NCBI GenBank assembly: GCA_030770535.1
Contig: JASVEC010000006.1
Span: forward strand, 558,001-622,000
DNA from: Batkoa obscura
Lineage: Eukaryota; Entomophthoromycota; Entomophthoromycetes; Entomophthorales; Batkoaceae
Direction: 5' to 3'
Length of the DNA: 64,000 nucleotides
Shown: positions 33,792 to 45,291 of the stretch, piece after piece
Numbering within the stretch: the stretch's first letter is position 1
Layout: every line of letters starts with the position of its first letter
Notes under the pieces: model-generated
Seen by the model: the letters and a program-made list of their open reading frames with translations, nothing else
Told to the model about the DNA's origin: nothing
Database searches by the model: none
Position numbers and translations under genes: made by a program

Positions 33792-34852
33792 TAACAACTG
33801 TGTTTAGTGGAACATAAATGTTGAGTTTTAAAGCGGTCAAATTAATACTAACATGGGTGTGGTATAAAATGGTGATCCATTAAATCTTTATAAATCTTAC
33901 ACTAGCGAATTATATTTTGCACATTTCACTCAAGCTAACATAACTTTAAGGTTGCATACGCCAGCTATTTTCTCAAAACAAGTATCAATTGTATTTATTT
34001 TAAATCTTGCCGATTCAAAACAATTTAATTTATACTTTTAAAACTATTTCATTTCAAAGTTAATATTCACCTAATTTTTAATATCATATTAAAGTGTCAG
34101 ATGTTTATAAATTTAAGTGAATGTAGTTAGCTAGGATTAAATATTAAGTAGTTTAAAATACCACAAATCTGGGTAGCTCAAATTAGCTAAAACCTCCAAA
34201 ACATTTGAAATACTAAACGATCAATAGAAATTTGATAGTGATTTAATGGAATATACCGACTGCTTATGTGATATATTTAATTTATGTATATTATATCTTC
34301 ATTTAAATGCCCCTCATTGAGATAAATACTTCTCTAATAAGCTATAATAAGAAATATTTTAATTTAGAATTAACTTTACTCATTAAGGAACATTTCATTA
34401 CATTATAATAAAATTTCTCCTCATTCTGATCAAACTCTAGCCTATAATTCTCGTTTTAAGCAAAAATTCCCCTGATTGACTCACTATAAGCTTCAAAAAT
34501 AAAAACTTTGCTGTAATCAACAATCAATAAATAAAAGGTTATACATATAAGCTCCACACTATACATATTAAAATTAGCTATGGGGTATACTGCATTAAAG
34601 CTAAAAGATTTAATCGAATTTAGATTTTTTTTAATTTGAACAATAGATAATATATTTTGCTTGATAACAACGAAACAGAAGTATAGATGATATTTAAACC
34701 CTAAAATTGTCTTCACATTTAATAAAATTTTCAAATTCATATTTTAGATACATCAAAAGTACAACTCAAAAAAACTAACTACTTAATTTAATTCATTACA
34801 TATACTACTTAACCTAAACTATTAAATATATAATTATTGAAATTTATTAAAA

Positions 34853-37800
34853 ATGAAAGAAAAGGTCAAACAAGTCGAAATTGTGGAGCATTTACTCCCT
34901 TTAGATGAAGTGTGTAAAAAGTTTGAGACTTCGGTTAATCCTTCTAAGCCAAGTGATAGTCAAGGTTTGACTCCAGAAAAAGCTGTAAAGGCTAGAGAGG
35001 TTTATGGTCCAAATAACCTAAGCCCTGCTAAAAGAAAACACCCAATTGTCCGTTTCCTTGAATGTTTAGGAAACCTTTTTAACGTGCTTTTAGTTTTAGC
35101 CGGTGTTATGACTTTTATCATTTTTGGTATTGACCCTGTAGACAATTTTTCTTCATCTTACATTGGTGCAATCCTTGTTGGTGTTGCACTTCTTAATGCT
35201 CTTATTGAATTTATTCAACTTCAAAAATCTGCAAATGCCTTAGAATCTTTTCTAAATATGATTCCTCAACAATGTCGTGCGGTGCGCGGTGGGTCACTAA
35301 CACAAATAGCTGGAGCAGATTTAGTTCCAGGTGATATTGTATTTGTTCGTATGGGTGATAAAATTCCTGCTGATTTATATCTCTTTAACGTTTCTGAAAT
35401 GAAAGTGGATAACTCTTCTCTTACTGGAGAATCAGAGCCACAATCACGTGCTGTTGATAATGATATGAAGAATCCTCTTGAAGCTCATAACATTGGTTTC
35501 AATGGAACCTTAGTTGTTGCTGGCGAAGGTTATGGTATTGTTATTAAAACTGGTGACTCTACTGTATTAGGACAAATTGCTGGTTTAACTGCTAATGAAA
35601 AGAAGAACCCTTCTCCACTTTCAGTTGAAATTGGCATTTTTGTTAAATTTATAGCTTCACTTGCTTGTGTAACAGGGTTAATATTTTTCTTTTTGGGTTT
35701 TGGAAATGGCATGAAAGTCAAAGATTGTCTTACATTTGCTATTGGTGTCTTTGCTGGTTGGGTACCAGAAGGTCTCCCAGCCACTTTAACTATGTTACTT
35801 ACCTTCGCTGCTAAGCGTATGGCTACACAAAATGTTTTGGTAAAAGATCTCCAAGGTGTAGAAACTTTAGGTGCAATTACTCTTCTTGCTACTGATAAGA
35901 CTGGTACTCTTACTCGTAATCAAATGACTGTAACAAATATTTGGACTTCTGGAAAACTTTATTCTGCATTAAGAAATCTTGGAAGCTTAGGAAACCCTAT
36001 CCAACTTGATTCACCTGGTGTTAATGAAGTACTTTTAAACTGCTCATTAAATTCCAGAGCTAAATTTGATCGTACTGATGTTCCAGTTGATAAAAGAGAG
36101 ATTATTGGGGATGCTACTGAATCTGGTCTTGTAAGATTTGCTGCTCAAAGTCAATCCGACTTTGATAATCTTCAAAATAAATACCCTCGTGTTTTTGATA
36201 TTCCATTCAACTCAGATAACAAATGGGCAATGACTATTAGTCAAGTTCCTCATGCTAATGGTGATCTCATCCTTTACTTGAAAGGTGCTCCAGAAAGAGT
36301 ATTACGTCTCTGTTCAACTATCTTAATCGATGGACAATCTATCCCACTTACTGAAGAACATCAAGCAAAATTCCAAGAAACTTATGAACTCATGGCTGGT
36401 AAAGGTCATCGTGTACTTGCATTTGCCCAACTTTTATTACCAGGTGATCAATTCCCTAAAGACTTTGTATTTGATAAGAAGCTTAACAACTACCCAACGA
36501 CTGAATTAACTTTTGTTGGTCTTACTTCATTAGAAGACCCTCCAAAGCATGGTGTTCGTGAAGCTATTGGTATGTGTAGAACTGCAGGTATTCGTGTAAT
36601 GATGGTAACTGGTGATCACCCACTTACTGCTGAAGCCATTGGTCGTAAAATTAATTTAATGCTTTCTGATACTAAAGAAATGGTTGCCAAGAAAACTGGA
36701 CGTCCAATTGAATCCATTGGTGAAGATGAATTCGATGCTGTTGTTATTCATGGTGAACAAATTGATAGCTTAAGTGATCAAGATTGGGATAATATCTTTG
36801 CCAAGAACGAGATTATTTTTGCCCGTACTTCTCCACGTCATAAGCTTGAAATTGTCAAACGTGCTCAATCTATGGGACACATTGTTGGTGTTACTGGTGA
36901 TGGTGTTAATGATTCTCCAGCTCTAAAGAAAGCAGATCTTGGTATTGCAATGAATGAATCTGGATCTGATGTATCTAAAGAAGCTGCCTCCATGATTTTA
37001 CTTGATGATAATTTTGCTTCTACTATCCGTGGTGTTGAAGAAGGTCGTCTTATTTTTGTTAATCTTAAAAAATCTATCCGCTATACAATTACACATACGT
37101 TGCCAGAAGTTATTCCTCAGCTTCTTTATATTATTGTTCCAATCCCTCTTCTACTAAACCCTCTTCAAATTTTGTCTATTGATCTTGGATTTGAGTTATG
37201 TCTTGCATTAACTTTTGCTTGGGATAAACCTGAATCCAAGACTGGGTTAATGAAACTCCCACCTCGTAAACCAGTAACTGAAGCTTCAGTAGAAAGATTC
37301 CGTCGTATAAAAGCAGCTGAGCCTCAACCTATTATTGACCCAGAAACCGGAAATGAGAAACAACCTTCTGGGTTAAAGAAATTTTTCCATTCAGTTTCAA
37401 GGATGTTTTCTAAACAATATTGGACTGATTTATTCGAAAATAATGAAGATGAAACGGTGGTTGATTTAAATCTTATATCTTGGGCATTCTTTGAAGCAGG
37501 AGTTATTGAAGTGTTTGGTGCTGCTATCACATCTTTCTTTGTACTTAGTTATCGTGGAATTCCATTTTATGACTCTATAAACTTCCAACAGCAAAGGGCA
37601 TTTGACGATATGGCAGATAGAGATACTATGTTTTATACTAAGGGTGGCCAAGGATTTACACGTGCTGAGTTGGTGGACATTCTAGCTCAATTCCAGTCCT
37701 GCTATACATTGTCGGTTTGTGTGATACAAGCTTTTAATATGTTTGCTTGTAAATCCAGATTAACCTACCCGTTTGGAAAACACATTTTCTCAAACTATCG

Positions 37801-38065
37801 TAATTTCATTGGGATATTTTTAGGGTTCGTTTTACAATTATTTATATTATACTGCCCAGGTGTTAATTTTGTATTTGGTGTCTCGCCTAATTTCCCATTC
37901 CAATTTATTGCCGGTCCTATCATTACTGGTTGCGCTTTAATTCTCTACTGCTCACTAAGGTTCTTTTTACTTAAACGTTTCAATCCTATCAAGTTCAACC
38001 CGGATATTGAAGGATTGATGATGCATCCAACTGTACGTACTACACGTTCCTTTCTTAGAGCATAA
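34853..38065 (+). CDS. P-type ATPase, Na+/K+-ATPase-like (type IIC), paralogue 2
   Basis: Single exon, 1070 aa, same strand and same layout as the gene at 28537-31764. The phosphorylated Asp is residue 348 (DKTGTLT), the actuator carries SLTGESEPQSR, and the hinge carries GDGVNDSP. It differs from paralogue 1 mainly in the N-terminus, M1-M4 and everything after the phosphorylation domain (M5-M10 and loops). The M7-M8 extracellular loop is strongly diverged (RGIPFYDSINFQQQRAFDD versus HQITFNESIQMANLRLFED). The M4 end reads VFAGWVPEGLPATLT where paralogue 1 has VFVAWVPEGLPATVT. The two proteins therefore share one catalytic engine and have different membrane portions. The gap between the genes is 3.1 kb of repeat-bearing DNA, so they are an old tandem duplication. 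Confidence 0.93.
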   Translation: MKEKVKQVEIVEHLLPLDEVCKKFETSVNPSKPSDSQGLTPEKAVKAREVYGPNNLSPAKRKHPIVRFLECLGNLFNVLLVLAGVMTFIIFGIDPVDNFSSSYIGAILVGVALLNALIEFIQLQKSANALESFLNMIPQQCRAVRGGSLTQIAGADLVPGDIVFVRMGDKIPADLYLFNVSEMKVDNSSLTGESEPQSRAVDNDMKNPLEAHNIGFNGTLVVAGEGYGIVIKTGDSTVLGQIAGLTANEKKNPSPLSVEIGIFVKFIASLACVTGLIFFFLGFGNGMKVKDCLTFAIGVFAGWVPEGLPATLTMLLTFAAKRMATQNVLVKDLQGVETLGAITLLATDKTGTLTRNQMTVTNIWTSGKLYSALRNLGSLGNPIQLDSPGVNEVLLNCSLNSRAKFDRTDVPVDKREIIGDATESGLVRFAAQSQSDFDNLQNKYPRVFDIPFNSDNKWAMTISQVPHANGDLILYLKGAPERVLRLCSTILIDGQSIPLTEEHQAKFQETYELMAGKGHRVLAFAQLLLPGDQFPKDFVFDKKLNNYPTTELTFVGLTSLEDPPKHGVREAIGMCRTAGIRVMMVTGDHPLTAEAIGRKINLMLSDTKEMVAKKTGRPIESIGEDEFDAVVIHGEQIDSLSDQDWDNIFAKNEIIFARTSPRHKLEIVKRAQSMGHIVGVTGDGVNDSPALKKADLGIAMNESGSDVSKEAASMILLDDNFASTIRGVEEGRLIFVNLKKSIRYTITHTLPEVIPQLLYIIVPIPLLLNPLQILSIDLGFELCLALTFAWDKPESKTGLMKLPPRKPVTEASVERFRRIKAAEPQPIIDPETGNEKQPSGLKKFFHSVSRMFSKQYWTDLFENNEDETVVDLNLISWAFFEAGVIEVFGAAITSFFVLSYRGIPFYDSINFQQQRAFDDMADRDTMFYTKGGQGFTRAELVDILAQFQSCYTLSVCVIQAFNMFACKSRLTYPFGKHIFSNYRNFIGIFLGFVLQLFILYCPGVNFVFGVSPNFPFQFIAGPIITGCALILYCSLRFFLLKRFNPIKFNPDIEGLMMHPTVRTTRSFLRA

Positions 38066-38972
38066 TATGCTTATTTAAACTATAAATTTTTAAAATAAAA
38101 CATTGTATTTGAAGATTGCTAATTTTTTTAATTAAAATATCACTATCCTTTAATATAAATTGATATTTAGATGTAAAAGTACACTATTAATAATTTCTTA
38201 TGTTTCATAAGAACTTTACTTTTATCTGATTTTTAAATAAAGCTTTAAAACTATAATTTTATTGATGATTAGCATTCTTTAAGGTAACTCATTAAATTGA
38301 AGTATAAAATGAGTTAAAAACTTTGTATACTTAATGTAAGTTTACATATTGTTGATAGGTTTTACTCACATTTCCAACACAAGGTATATTTAAAATTGCC
38401 AAAACAAGCACTTAAAATAAGTATACTATTTAAAATTTTATTTAAAGTTAGCATTGATAGAATCGATAATGCTGAAAAAACAAATGTTTTTTAAACGTAC
38501 TTATCATAAGATAAATAGTGGATTTTATTCAACTATTAAGACGTTACTAAAAAAAGCTAAAGACTAGAGACGAAGAATTTTTGTTTAGACCAGGAGGGAA
38601 GGAAAGACCTTGAACTCAGTTGGTACCAGAAGATGTCATAAGGGCTAACGTGATAGCGTGGATGCATTAAAAAAATTTAAAAAAGTAAACATTTTAATAG
38701 AAACAAAAATATTTTAAAAAGATATAGTTTTCAAATCAAAAACTCAATATAAAGAGGTTTAGAATATTTAATTGGCTAATACCGTTTTTACACATTTTGA
38801 ATCCCCTCAGCTGAACGAGTCAAATGTCTCTGCTTTTTCATAATTGGTTATAACAGTATTGAACAATTTATTAAAAACAACATTGACATCATGAAAAAAT
38901 CAGAAAATTATTAAAATTTAAATATTTAAAAATTAACCAATTGATAAGAAAACTTTGCTTAAACTAATAGTA

Positions 38973-39077
38973 TATGGGGATAATTTTTTTGGTTTCATTA
39001 CTTTTCCCATTTTTTAAGCGCTACTTGAGCGAAAAGATTGTTGGTAAAATTCTTAAACAAAAAAATACATCCCCGTA
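38973..39077 (-). mobile_element. Family A MITE-like element, copy 6
   Basis: Reverse orientation: TATGGGGATAATTTTTTTGG at the left, ACATCCCCGTA at the right, core TTAAGCGCTACTTGAGCG. Confidence 0.85.
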
Positions 39078-39299
39078 TATTTCTTTAATCTCATAGCATG
39101 CAAATTATATAAATATCTAGTAGCTATTTATATAAGCTAAAATATTATAGCTTTGTGTTCAGTGAAAGAATTCTTTAATAGAAGTTACAAATATATTATT
39201 GCGTAGAATGTTGATAGTAGATGGTAATACGGTAGATATAACAAACTAAAAAAATATACTTACAACGCCAATCATTATATTAATCAATTTACAGAATTA

Positions 39300-39399
39300 T
39301 ATGGGGATGTATTTTTTTAAGAATTTTTGTAACAGTCTTTCCACTCAAATAGCGCTTAAAAAATGGAAAAAGTGATGAAACCAAAAAAACATCCCCATG
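39300..39399 (+). mobile_element. Family A MITE-like element, copy 7
   Basis: TATGGGGATGTATTTTTTTA at the left, ACATCCCCATG at the right. About 5 bp shorter than the others near the left T-run (TTTAAGAATTTTTG). Confidence 0.85.
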
Positions 39400-39512
39400 T
39401 ATTAATAATGCTATATTTCTAAAATGTTTAGTTAAAATTAAAATCAGAACTTTTTATTATTATAGGTAAATTTGTTTTAGGGTATTTAAAATAAATTAAT
39501 TATTAAAAGAAT

Positions 39513-39619
39513 AAATGGGTATGTATTTTTTTAGTTAAGAATTTTACTAACAATTATTCTACTCAAATAGCGCTTGAGAAATGGAGAAAGTGATGAAATC
39601 AAAAAAAACACTCTCAAAT
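39513..39619 (+). mobile_element. Family A MITE-like element, copy 8
   Basis: Starts AAATGGGTATGTATTTTTTT, ends ACACTCTCAAAT. Both ends are flanked by AA instead of the usual TA, so the flanking dinucleotide still matches on the two sides. Confidence 0.8.
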
Positions 39620-40095
39620 AAAATATCAAATCAACAAAGCTACCGCAACTCTATTGTAACATAGTTAATTGCTTATTTAAGAATAAAGTATTAGTAACAA
39701 CAAGTTAGAATAAAAATCAACATAATAAAAACCCAAATAATCATAGAGCTAGCTTCAAAAATTACCGCAAATTGTATTACAACAGAGTTGCAGCAGCTGT
39801 AAATTATTTTAAAATTCAAGCTGTTGAACTATTTTACTAGCCAAAATCAAGCTTAAATCTAGTTGCTCAAAAAAAAATGGTGTGGGAAAATCGAACTAAA
39901 TTTAAAGTGAACAACTGAAAATTGCTCACTGTAGCTAAAAAAAGTTGCTTAACAACCATTTGAAATTAAGCCTAAATCCAACTACTCAAAAATTTTTAGC
40001 TACGAAAAATTATTCTACCCTTACGTCAAGAGTCCCATTATAATATTTTTATTAATAAAATTACTAATTGAAATACGTTTGTTTCACTTCCTCTA

Positions 40096-40225
40096 AGAAC
40101 TATTCCACTATTTATTTAAGAATAAATTTATGCTAAAATTGGCAAAGCATAAGAGTCAGGTTCTAATAAAACATTTATACAAATCATTAATATAAAAACC
40201 ATTACTAAACAGTTCGCTTTTTAAA
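40096..40225. mobile_element. Weak family B-like element
   Basis: Shares the order of several short words with the element at 33648-33791 (TTATTTAAGAATAAATTTATGCTAAAATT, split here into TTATTTAAGAATAAA and ATGCTAAAATT; CAGGTTCTAATAAAA; CCATTACTAAAC) but has no clear inverted ends. Confidence 0.3.
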
Positions 40226-40605
40226 TGAAACAGTAGTGATGGTAATAATAACAATGAATTATTCAAATAGATTAGTTTAAATGTTTATTTTTAAACCAGA
40301 TAGATAGAGAATGCTGCCCTTAAAAATCAAGATAGTAAAATAAATATGGTAAAATCAGCTTTTTAAAAAGGTTTAACTAAAGATATTATCAAATCTTTAT
40401 AAATAAAATATATATTGTATATTGTTTGCATTAAATTCACCGTATATAAAAAACAATAACTAATTAATTTCAAAGATCAACTTATACATCAACAAATATA
40501 AAAACCATTTATTAATCTAAGGTTGTATATTAAAATTTTTAATATAAAATTTCCAATTTATATCGCTCTTTTAAAGATAATTTAACCTACAACCTTATAA
40601 CTGCT

Positions 40606-40747
40606 GAAGCTCATTTATAACTTAATTAACTGCGTATTTTAAAAAAAAATCTATGTAAAATTCGTTAAATTATAAAAATTATGGCTAAAAATTGATTATA
40701 TAAATAATTTGACTATAAAAATTACCACTAAAAAAGTCAACAAAAGT
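40606..40747. mobile_element. Family B MITE-like element, second copy
   Basis: Same order of parts as the element at 33648-33791, including a nearly identical internal stretch (ATTTGACTATAAAAATTACC and neighbours at about 40717-40740). The inverted ends are decayed (GCTGAAGCTC at the left, CAAAAGTTGTAACAG at the right). Confidence 0.55.
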
Positions 40748-41772
40748 TGTAACAGATCCATTGAAAAAAGCTATTGGCCAAAAAATTATTTAATATTCTT
40801 AAAAAACTATTTTAATTTAACTACAAATTAAGAATAAAGGATATACTCAGAGAAAGGCGTTTTAAATGTAATGTTACATAAGAATAGGCTCCTTGGTATA
40901 AAACGATTTTTTAAGCTGACACGGTTGGCCTGAGCTTACACTTAAAGCTAGAAACCAGAAGCCTCTTTCAAATTTATGATATTTATCCTTCTTTAGCTAA
41001 TAGTTTACTTATTATAAGGGTAACAGTAAAAATATATTACAATAATAGCACGCTACATAAGATAATTAAATCATTTAAATAGCTTTTTTTTAATTAAAAG
41101 TCATTAATAAATCATTATATTGATATATTAATAATTATTCTCAAGTACTTGAAATGTACCTTTGGAAGCGTGATCAGTATAGCTTAAAGCAAAAAACAAG
41201 TATTTAAATAGTTAAAACGAAATGTTCTTATTATTATAATACTATCTCCTTTGAATATTATAAATATGATACTAAGCTTTGAATAAATAGTACTTTAGAA
41301 CTAGATTAAACTTCTACTATATTAACAATATATTAATAACAAACGATACTATTTATAAGTTGATAGTAATTAAACTTAGTCAGCTTTTAGAAAAAATTTA
41401 ATCTGTTTTTAGTAATAAAATAAAAATAATTAGAAGATCTCTTCAATAAGCCAGCTTCAAGTTTTATTGAACGCTGGATTTGGTAAAGAATGTAAGTTTT
41501 AAAATAAGCTAATGGTTATAAGTAAAATTAGTTAAATTATTACTTAAAACCAATAATTCAAATTCTTTTTAGAAGTGTTGATTTCATAAGGAGGTTTTAA
41601 TTATTATTGGCCAAAGCTTGAATTCAGCAAATCACTTAGTATTAAATTTTACTAAAATTACTAGGCTACAATTATTGTTAGCTGTTTTTATTAATTTATA
41701 TTTACTAAGATTATCAAGTTTATATTTCTTCCAATTTTAAAAGTCGTTTTCCTTTTTTTTATAAACGTATAT

Positions 41773-44413
41773 ATGGCTTCGACTTCTGGAAAGAGACAAA
41801 ATAATAGTGATGAAGTGTCAATTTTGAATGCTGTAAGTAGTATAGATAAAAAAGAGTTCTCACTTAAACAGGTTATAAAAGTGATATGTGATTTGGCGTT
41901 TGAGCCAACTCTGATCTGCTCCAATAATAGTATCTATGATTGTAATTCCAACTTTTTGAAGTGTGTTGAGTTTGAAAATAAAGTGAAACTATTAAAAACT
42001 CCGATTTCGCAACTAGTTCAAGACAATTTTTATCCAAAAGATATAAATAAAAATGGAAAGAGTGAGTCAATCAACATCGAAGACATAAATAAATTAAAGC
42101 TGTTTAAAGGCCTTTTTGATGAAAAGTTATATCCGGTTGTTATTAAACCATTTGAAAAAGTGAATAGTGAGCAATTGTATATCATTACTATTAAGAGCGG
42201 GGCAGTAATACTGAACCCAAATGAAGAGGCCGATAGTGGCCTCTCTTTAAATATTAATGCTCTTCCAAGTATTGCTACTAAGGATAAACCATTACATAAT
42301 TTAAGCAGGGCAGGTATGCCATTTCCTTCACAGGATTTATACAATAATGGACATCAAAACAATGATTTGGAAGTATCTGGTGAAAATATAAGCGATCCAA
42401 CCCTTGCATTATTCAATGGAGTTTCTCAAGTTTTTGATTTTCTCCCTTGCTTGGTTTGGTACACTAATCTACAGGGACATTTAGAGTAAAATATTATTAT
42501 TTAAAAATAAATTTAATTAAATATTTTAGATTTATGAATAGAAAGTTTAAAGAAACATTAGGTGTAGATTCAGTTACAGATGATTATACAGTAAGCTAAT
42601 AAAGGTTATGATTTATTTTATTAAATTTCTTAGAAAACTATTCATCCTGAGGACTATGAATCGCTAATAGCCGGGTGGTCAAATAGCTGTAGGGTAAGTA
42701 TTTGTAGCTTGCAGATCTATATTTAATACTAAATCTGTATCAAAGAGTAACGTACCATTTAATTTGGAAGTAAGATTATGCTATAATCCAACAAAACCTC
42801 TTTCATTAGACAAGGATAATGAATATCGTTGGTATTCCTTACAATCGATTCCCATTTCAAATTGGCGGGATTCGTCTTCTTTCAAATGGGCACATATAGC
42901 ATTAGAAACAAACGAGCATAAAAGAATGAAAGAAGAAGTAATAAAATTGAAGGTATCAGAAAAAGCAGCCATAGAGGCATCAAAGTTAAAATCGGATTTT
43001 TTAGCAACAATGTCGCATGAAATTAGGACTCCAGTAATTTAATCATTCTATTAAAGTTAATTTCTTATTTATTTATTCTAGCTATTTGGAGTGGTTGGAA
43101 ATGCATGTTTACTCAAAGACACGGATTTAAATGTGGAGCAAAGAGATCTAGTAGATAGCATTGAATTTTCTGGAAGGTTGCTGATGACAGTGATCCAAGA
43201 TGTATTGGATTTCTCTAGAATAGAGTCAGGTAAATTAGAAATCCAACGATCAAACTTTGGTATTTCTAAAGTGTTTAAACATATGGGACAAATGTTGAAA
43301 TTAGAAGCATGTAAAAAAGGTCTTAATTTCAATATTAGATTACCTAATTATAATGGTACAATAAATGCCGATTCTTCTCGGTTGTTGCAAGTATTAACGA
43401 ACCTTACAAGTAATGCTATAAAGTTTACTTCTGAAGGATCAGTAACACTTGATGTAACATTAGCACCTATATATGGTAAGGTGGACCAAGCTATGCTCCA
43501 GGTTAAAGTAGCTGATACTGGAATAGGGATATCAGAAGAAAGCATACCCACACTATTCACACCATGGACTCAAGCAGATTTATCAAAGAGAAAGTACTAT
43601 GGAGGAAGTGGGCTAGGACTATCAATATGTAAATCATTAGTTCAACTGATGAATGGAGAAATAGGATTAGATTCGATATTGAACAAAGGGACAATAGTAT
43701 GGTTTAAGTTGCCTGTTACCGTTGATAAACCTGTGACACAAGAAAATGGGTATACAACCATGGTATTTTCCCCTTCCCCAACAGCAAATAGATCACCAAA
43801 AGACAATATGGATAATAATGACAGTAAGTATAGTAACGGTGAAAGTATAAATAAGGCTGGTAGTAATCGTATGAAATCAATAAGGCCACATATGAATAAA
43901 CGTCAAGCACTTAGTAATGGTAAAAGACATTCTGGATCACCTGATACTTCGATTACCAAACATCGTATAATGATAGTCGAAGATAATCCAATTAATCAGA
44001 GCATCATATGTAAGTTTTTAGATAAGATAGGAGGGATTGAATACAAAGTTATACCAGATGGAAAGGAAGCACTTGAGCTGTATTACGAAAAAGGGTCAAA
44101 ATATTATGATATTATATTATTAGATCAATCATTACCAGGGCTTAATGGAGATGAGATATGTAATAGTATAAGGGAGAATGATAATAATCAGATTCTTATT
44201 AGTATATCAGCTAACGCTCTTATTAGTGATCAAATCCATTTTAAAGATATTGGGATGAATGATCATATTTCAAAGCCAGTGACATTCGAAAAATTCAAGC
44301 AAGTGATCAATAATTGGTTAAATCAATTTAATAGTTCGGGTCACTCACCGATCATAGAAATGAGCTCAAGTCCGTTTAATAAGAGTGATTTAAAGAAGTA
44401 TAGAACTAGATAG
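41773..44413 (+). CDS. Hybrid histidine kinase (PAS - HisKA - HATPase - receiver)
   Basis: Five exons (41773-42485, 42530-42590, 42634-42693, 42746-43033, 43082-44413; introns 43-52 nt) give 817 aa. The N-terminal 230 residues may hold a divergent sensor domain. A PAS domain spans about 235-340 (FDFLPCLVWYTNLQGHLEFMNRKF, then IHPEDYESLIAGW). The phosphorylated His lies in FLATMSHEIRTPLFG, split by the last intron. ATP-binding motifs follow: N-box LTNLTSNAIKF, G1 VADTGIGIS and G2 GGSGLGLSICKSLV. The C-terminal receiver has the acidic pocket MIVEDNPIN, the acceptor Asp in IILLDQSLPGLNG and Lys in HISKPVT. No membrane helix is visible, so it should be a cytosolic sensor feeding a phosphorelay. 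It lacks an Hpt domain, so an external Ypd1-type transmitter would be needed. Confidence 0.92.
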
Positions 44414-45291
44414 ATATTATTGGTTCAACGATTTTAAATAGCTTATTCTACTACTATTTATAAGCACCTTTTGTAGGAAAAAAGTTTTAACCAAAGTGTC
44501 TTTGGCTGGTGTTACCATTAATCATTTTTTTATAAGTTTTGTTTTGATATGTATATTTGTAACTGCTATTCTACCCCTATTCGATTCTTTTTGTAACGGA
44601 AACTCCGGATAAATCAACCTTTAACTTGGTTTATAATGCCTAACTCGACTAATACTCACTATAAATAGTAATAAAAAACTTAACCTATCTGATCTACTTG
44701 TTAAGCTAATTTACATCATCATTATAATGTTTGTTAATGGTTGCAATTATGAAGGAACCTGTCCTATCAATCCGCATTCAAAACAAGTTGTAGTGCGGAT
44801 AGCTCTTTTAGGCAAATGATTATTAAGTTATTAAAGTATTGAATTGTTCATACTAGTCACAAATTAAACATTAATTATACTGATTGGTATGATCGTTTAC
44901 ATAAATATATTCTTGATGGAGTAGTGTATTAATAAACAATTTTTGTCATCTTAGTTTTATTATGTTTAAGTAAACTGCTGCTTTGAAAACAATTATAATA
45001 TTATACTAAATGACTTATTATTAATTAAACCAAGTTTTAAATAGTAACAAAAGTTGCTCTATACATTTGTATGCTTTTTTTCACTACAATTTAAAGCTTG
45101 CATTTAAAAGTGTTATTAGTTTTGCTAAAATGAAATAAATTTAACTACACTTGACTATATCGTTTGCAAGTGATATTGTATATTCATTTCAAGAAAACAA
45201 AGATAACCTAAAATAGTTTATAACGTGTATTATAAACGATTTCATTAAAACAATGATTACATTACTAGTGTTTTAAACCTTCAAAATTTTA
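44414..45291. other. Convergent intergenic region
   Basis: About 0.9 kb between the 3' ends of the kinase and reductase genes. No repeat-family copies, no tRNA and no convincing open frame. Confidence 0.35.

Larger units (their letters stand above)
31765..34852. other. Repeat-bearing intergenic region between the two ATPase genes
   Basis: 3.1 kb with no supported coding sequence. It holds three family A copies (32097, 32328, 33320), the family C repeat (32984-33165), the best family B element (33648-33791), a tRNA-like segment (32705-32776) and short TA microsatellites (about 33238-33250). A minus-strand open frame of 94 codons at 34456-34740 lies directly in the promoter of ATPase 2 and has no recognisable features. 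Confidence 0.5.
38066..41772. other. Long repeat-bearing intergenic region before the histidine kinase
   Basis: 3.7 kb without supported genes. It contains three family A copies (38973, 39300, 39513), family B copies (40606-40747 and a weaker one at 40096-40225), a less AT-rich patch at 38558-38670, and a hairpin-forming sequence at 41451-41477 (CCAGC-TTCAA paired with TTGAA-C-GCTGG). I could not extend any open frame into a gene by splicing. Confidence 0.45.

Noticed and set aside
34456-34740. 94-codon minus-strand open frame upstream of ATPase 2
   Set aside because: Composition is that of the AT-rich background, there is no recognisable domain, and it occupies the promoter of the ATPase gene.
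39635-39812. Possible further family B copy
   Set aside because: Only scattered short words (ATTACCGCAAATTG, GCAGCAGCTGTAA) match and the order of parts is unclear, so it was not annotated.
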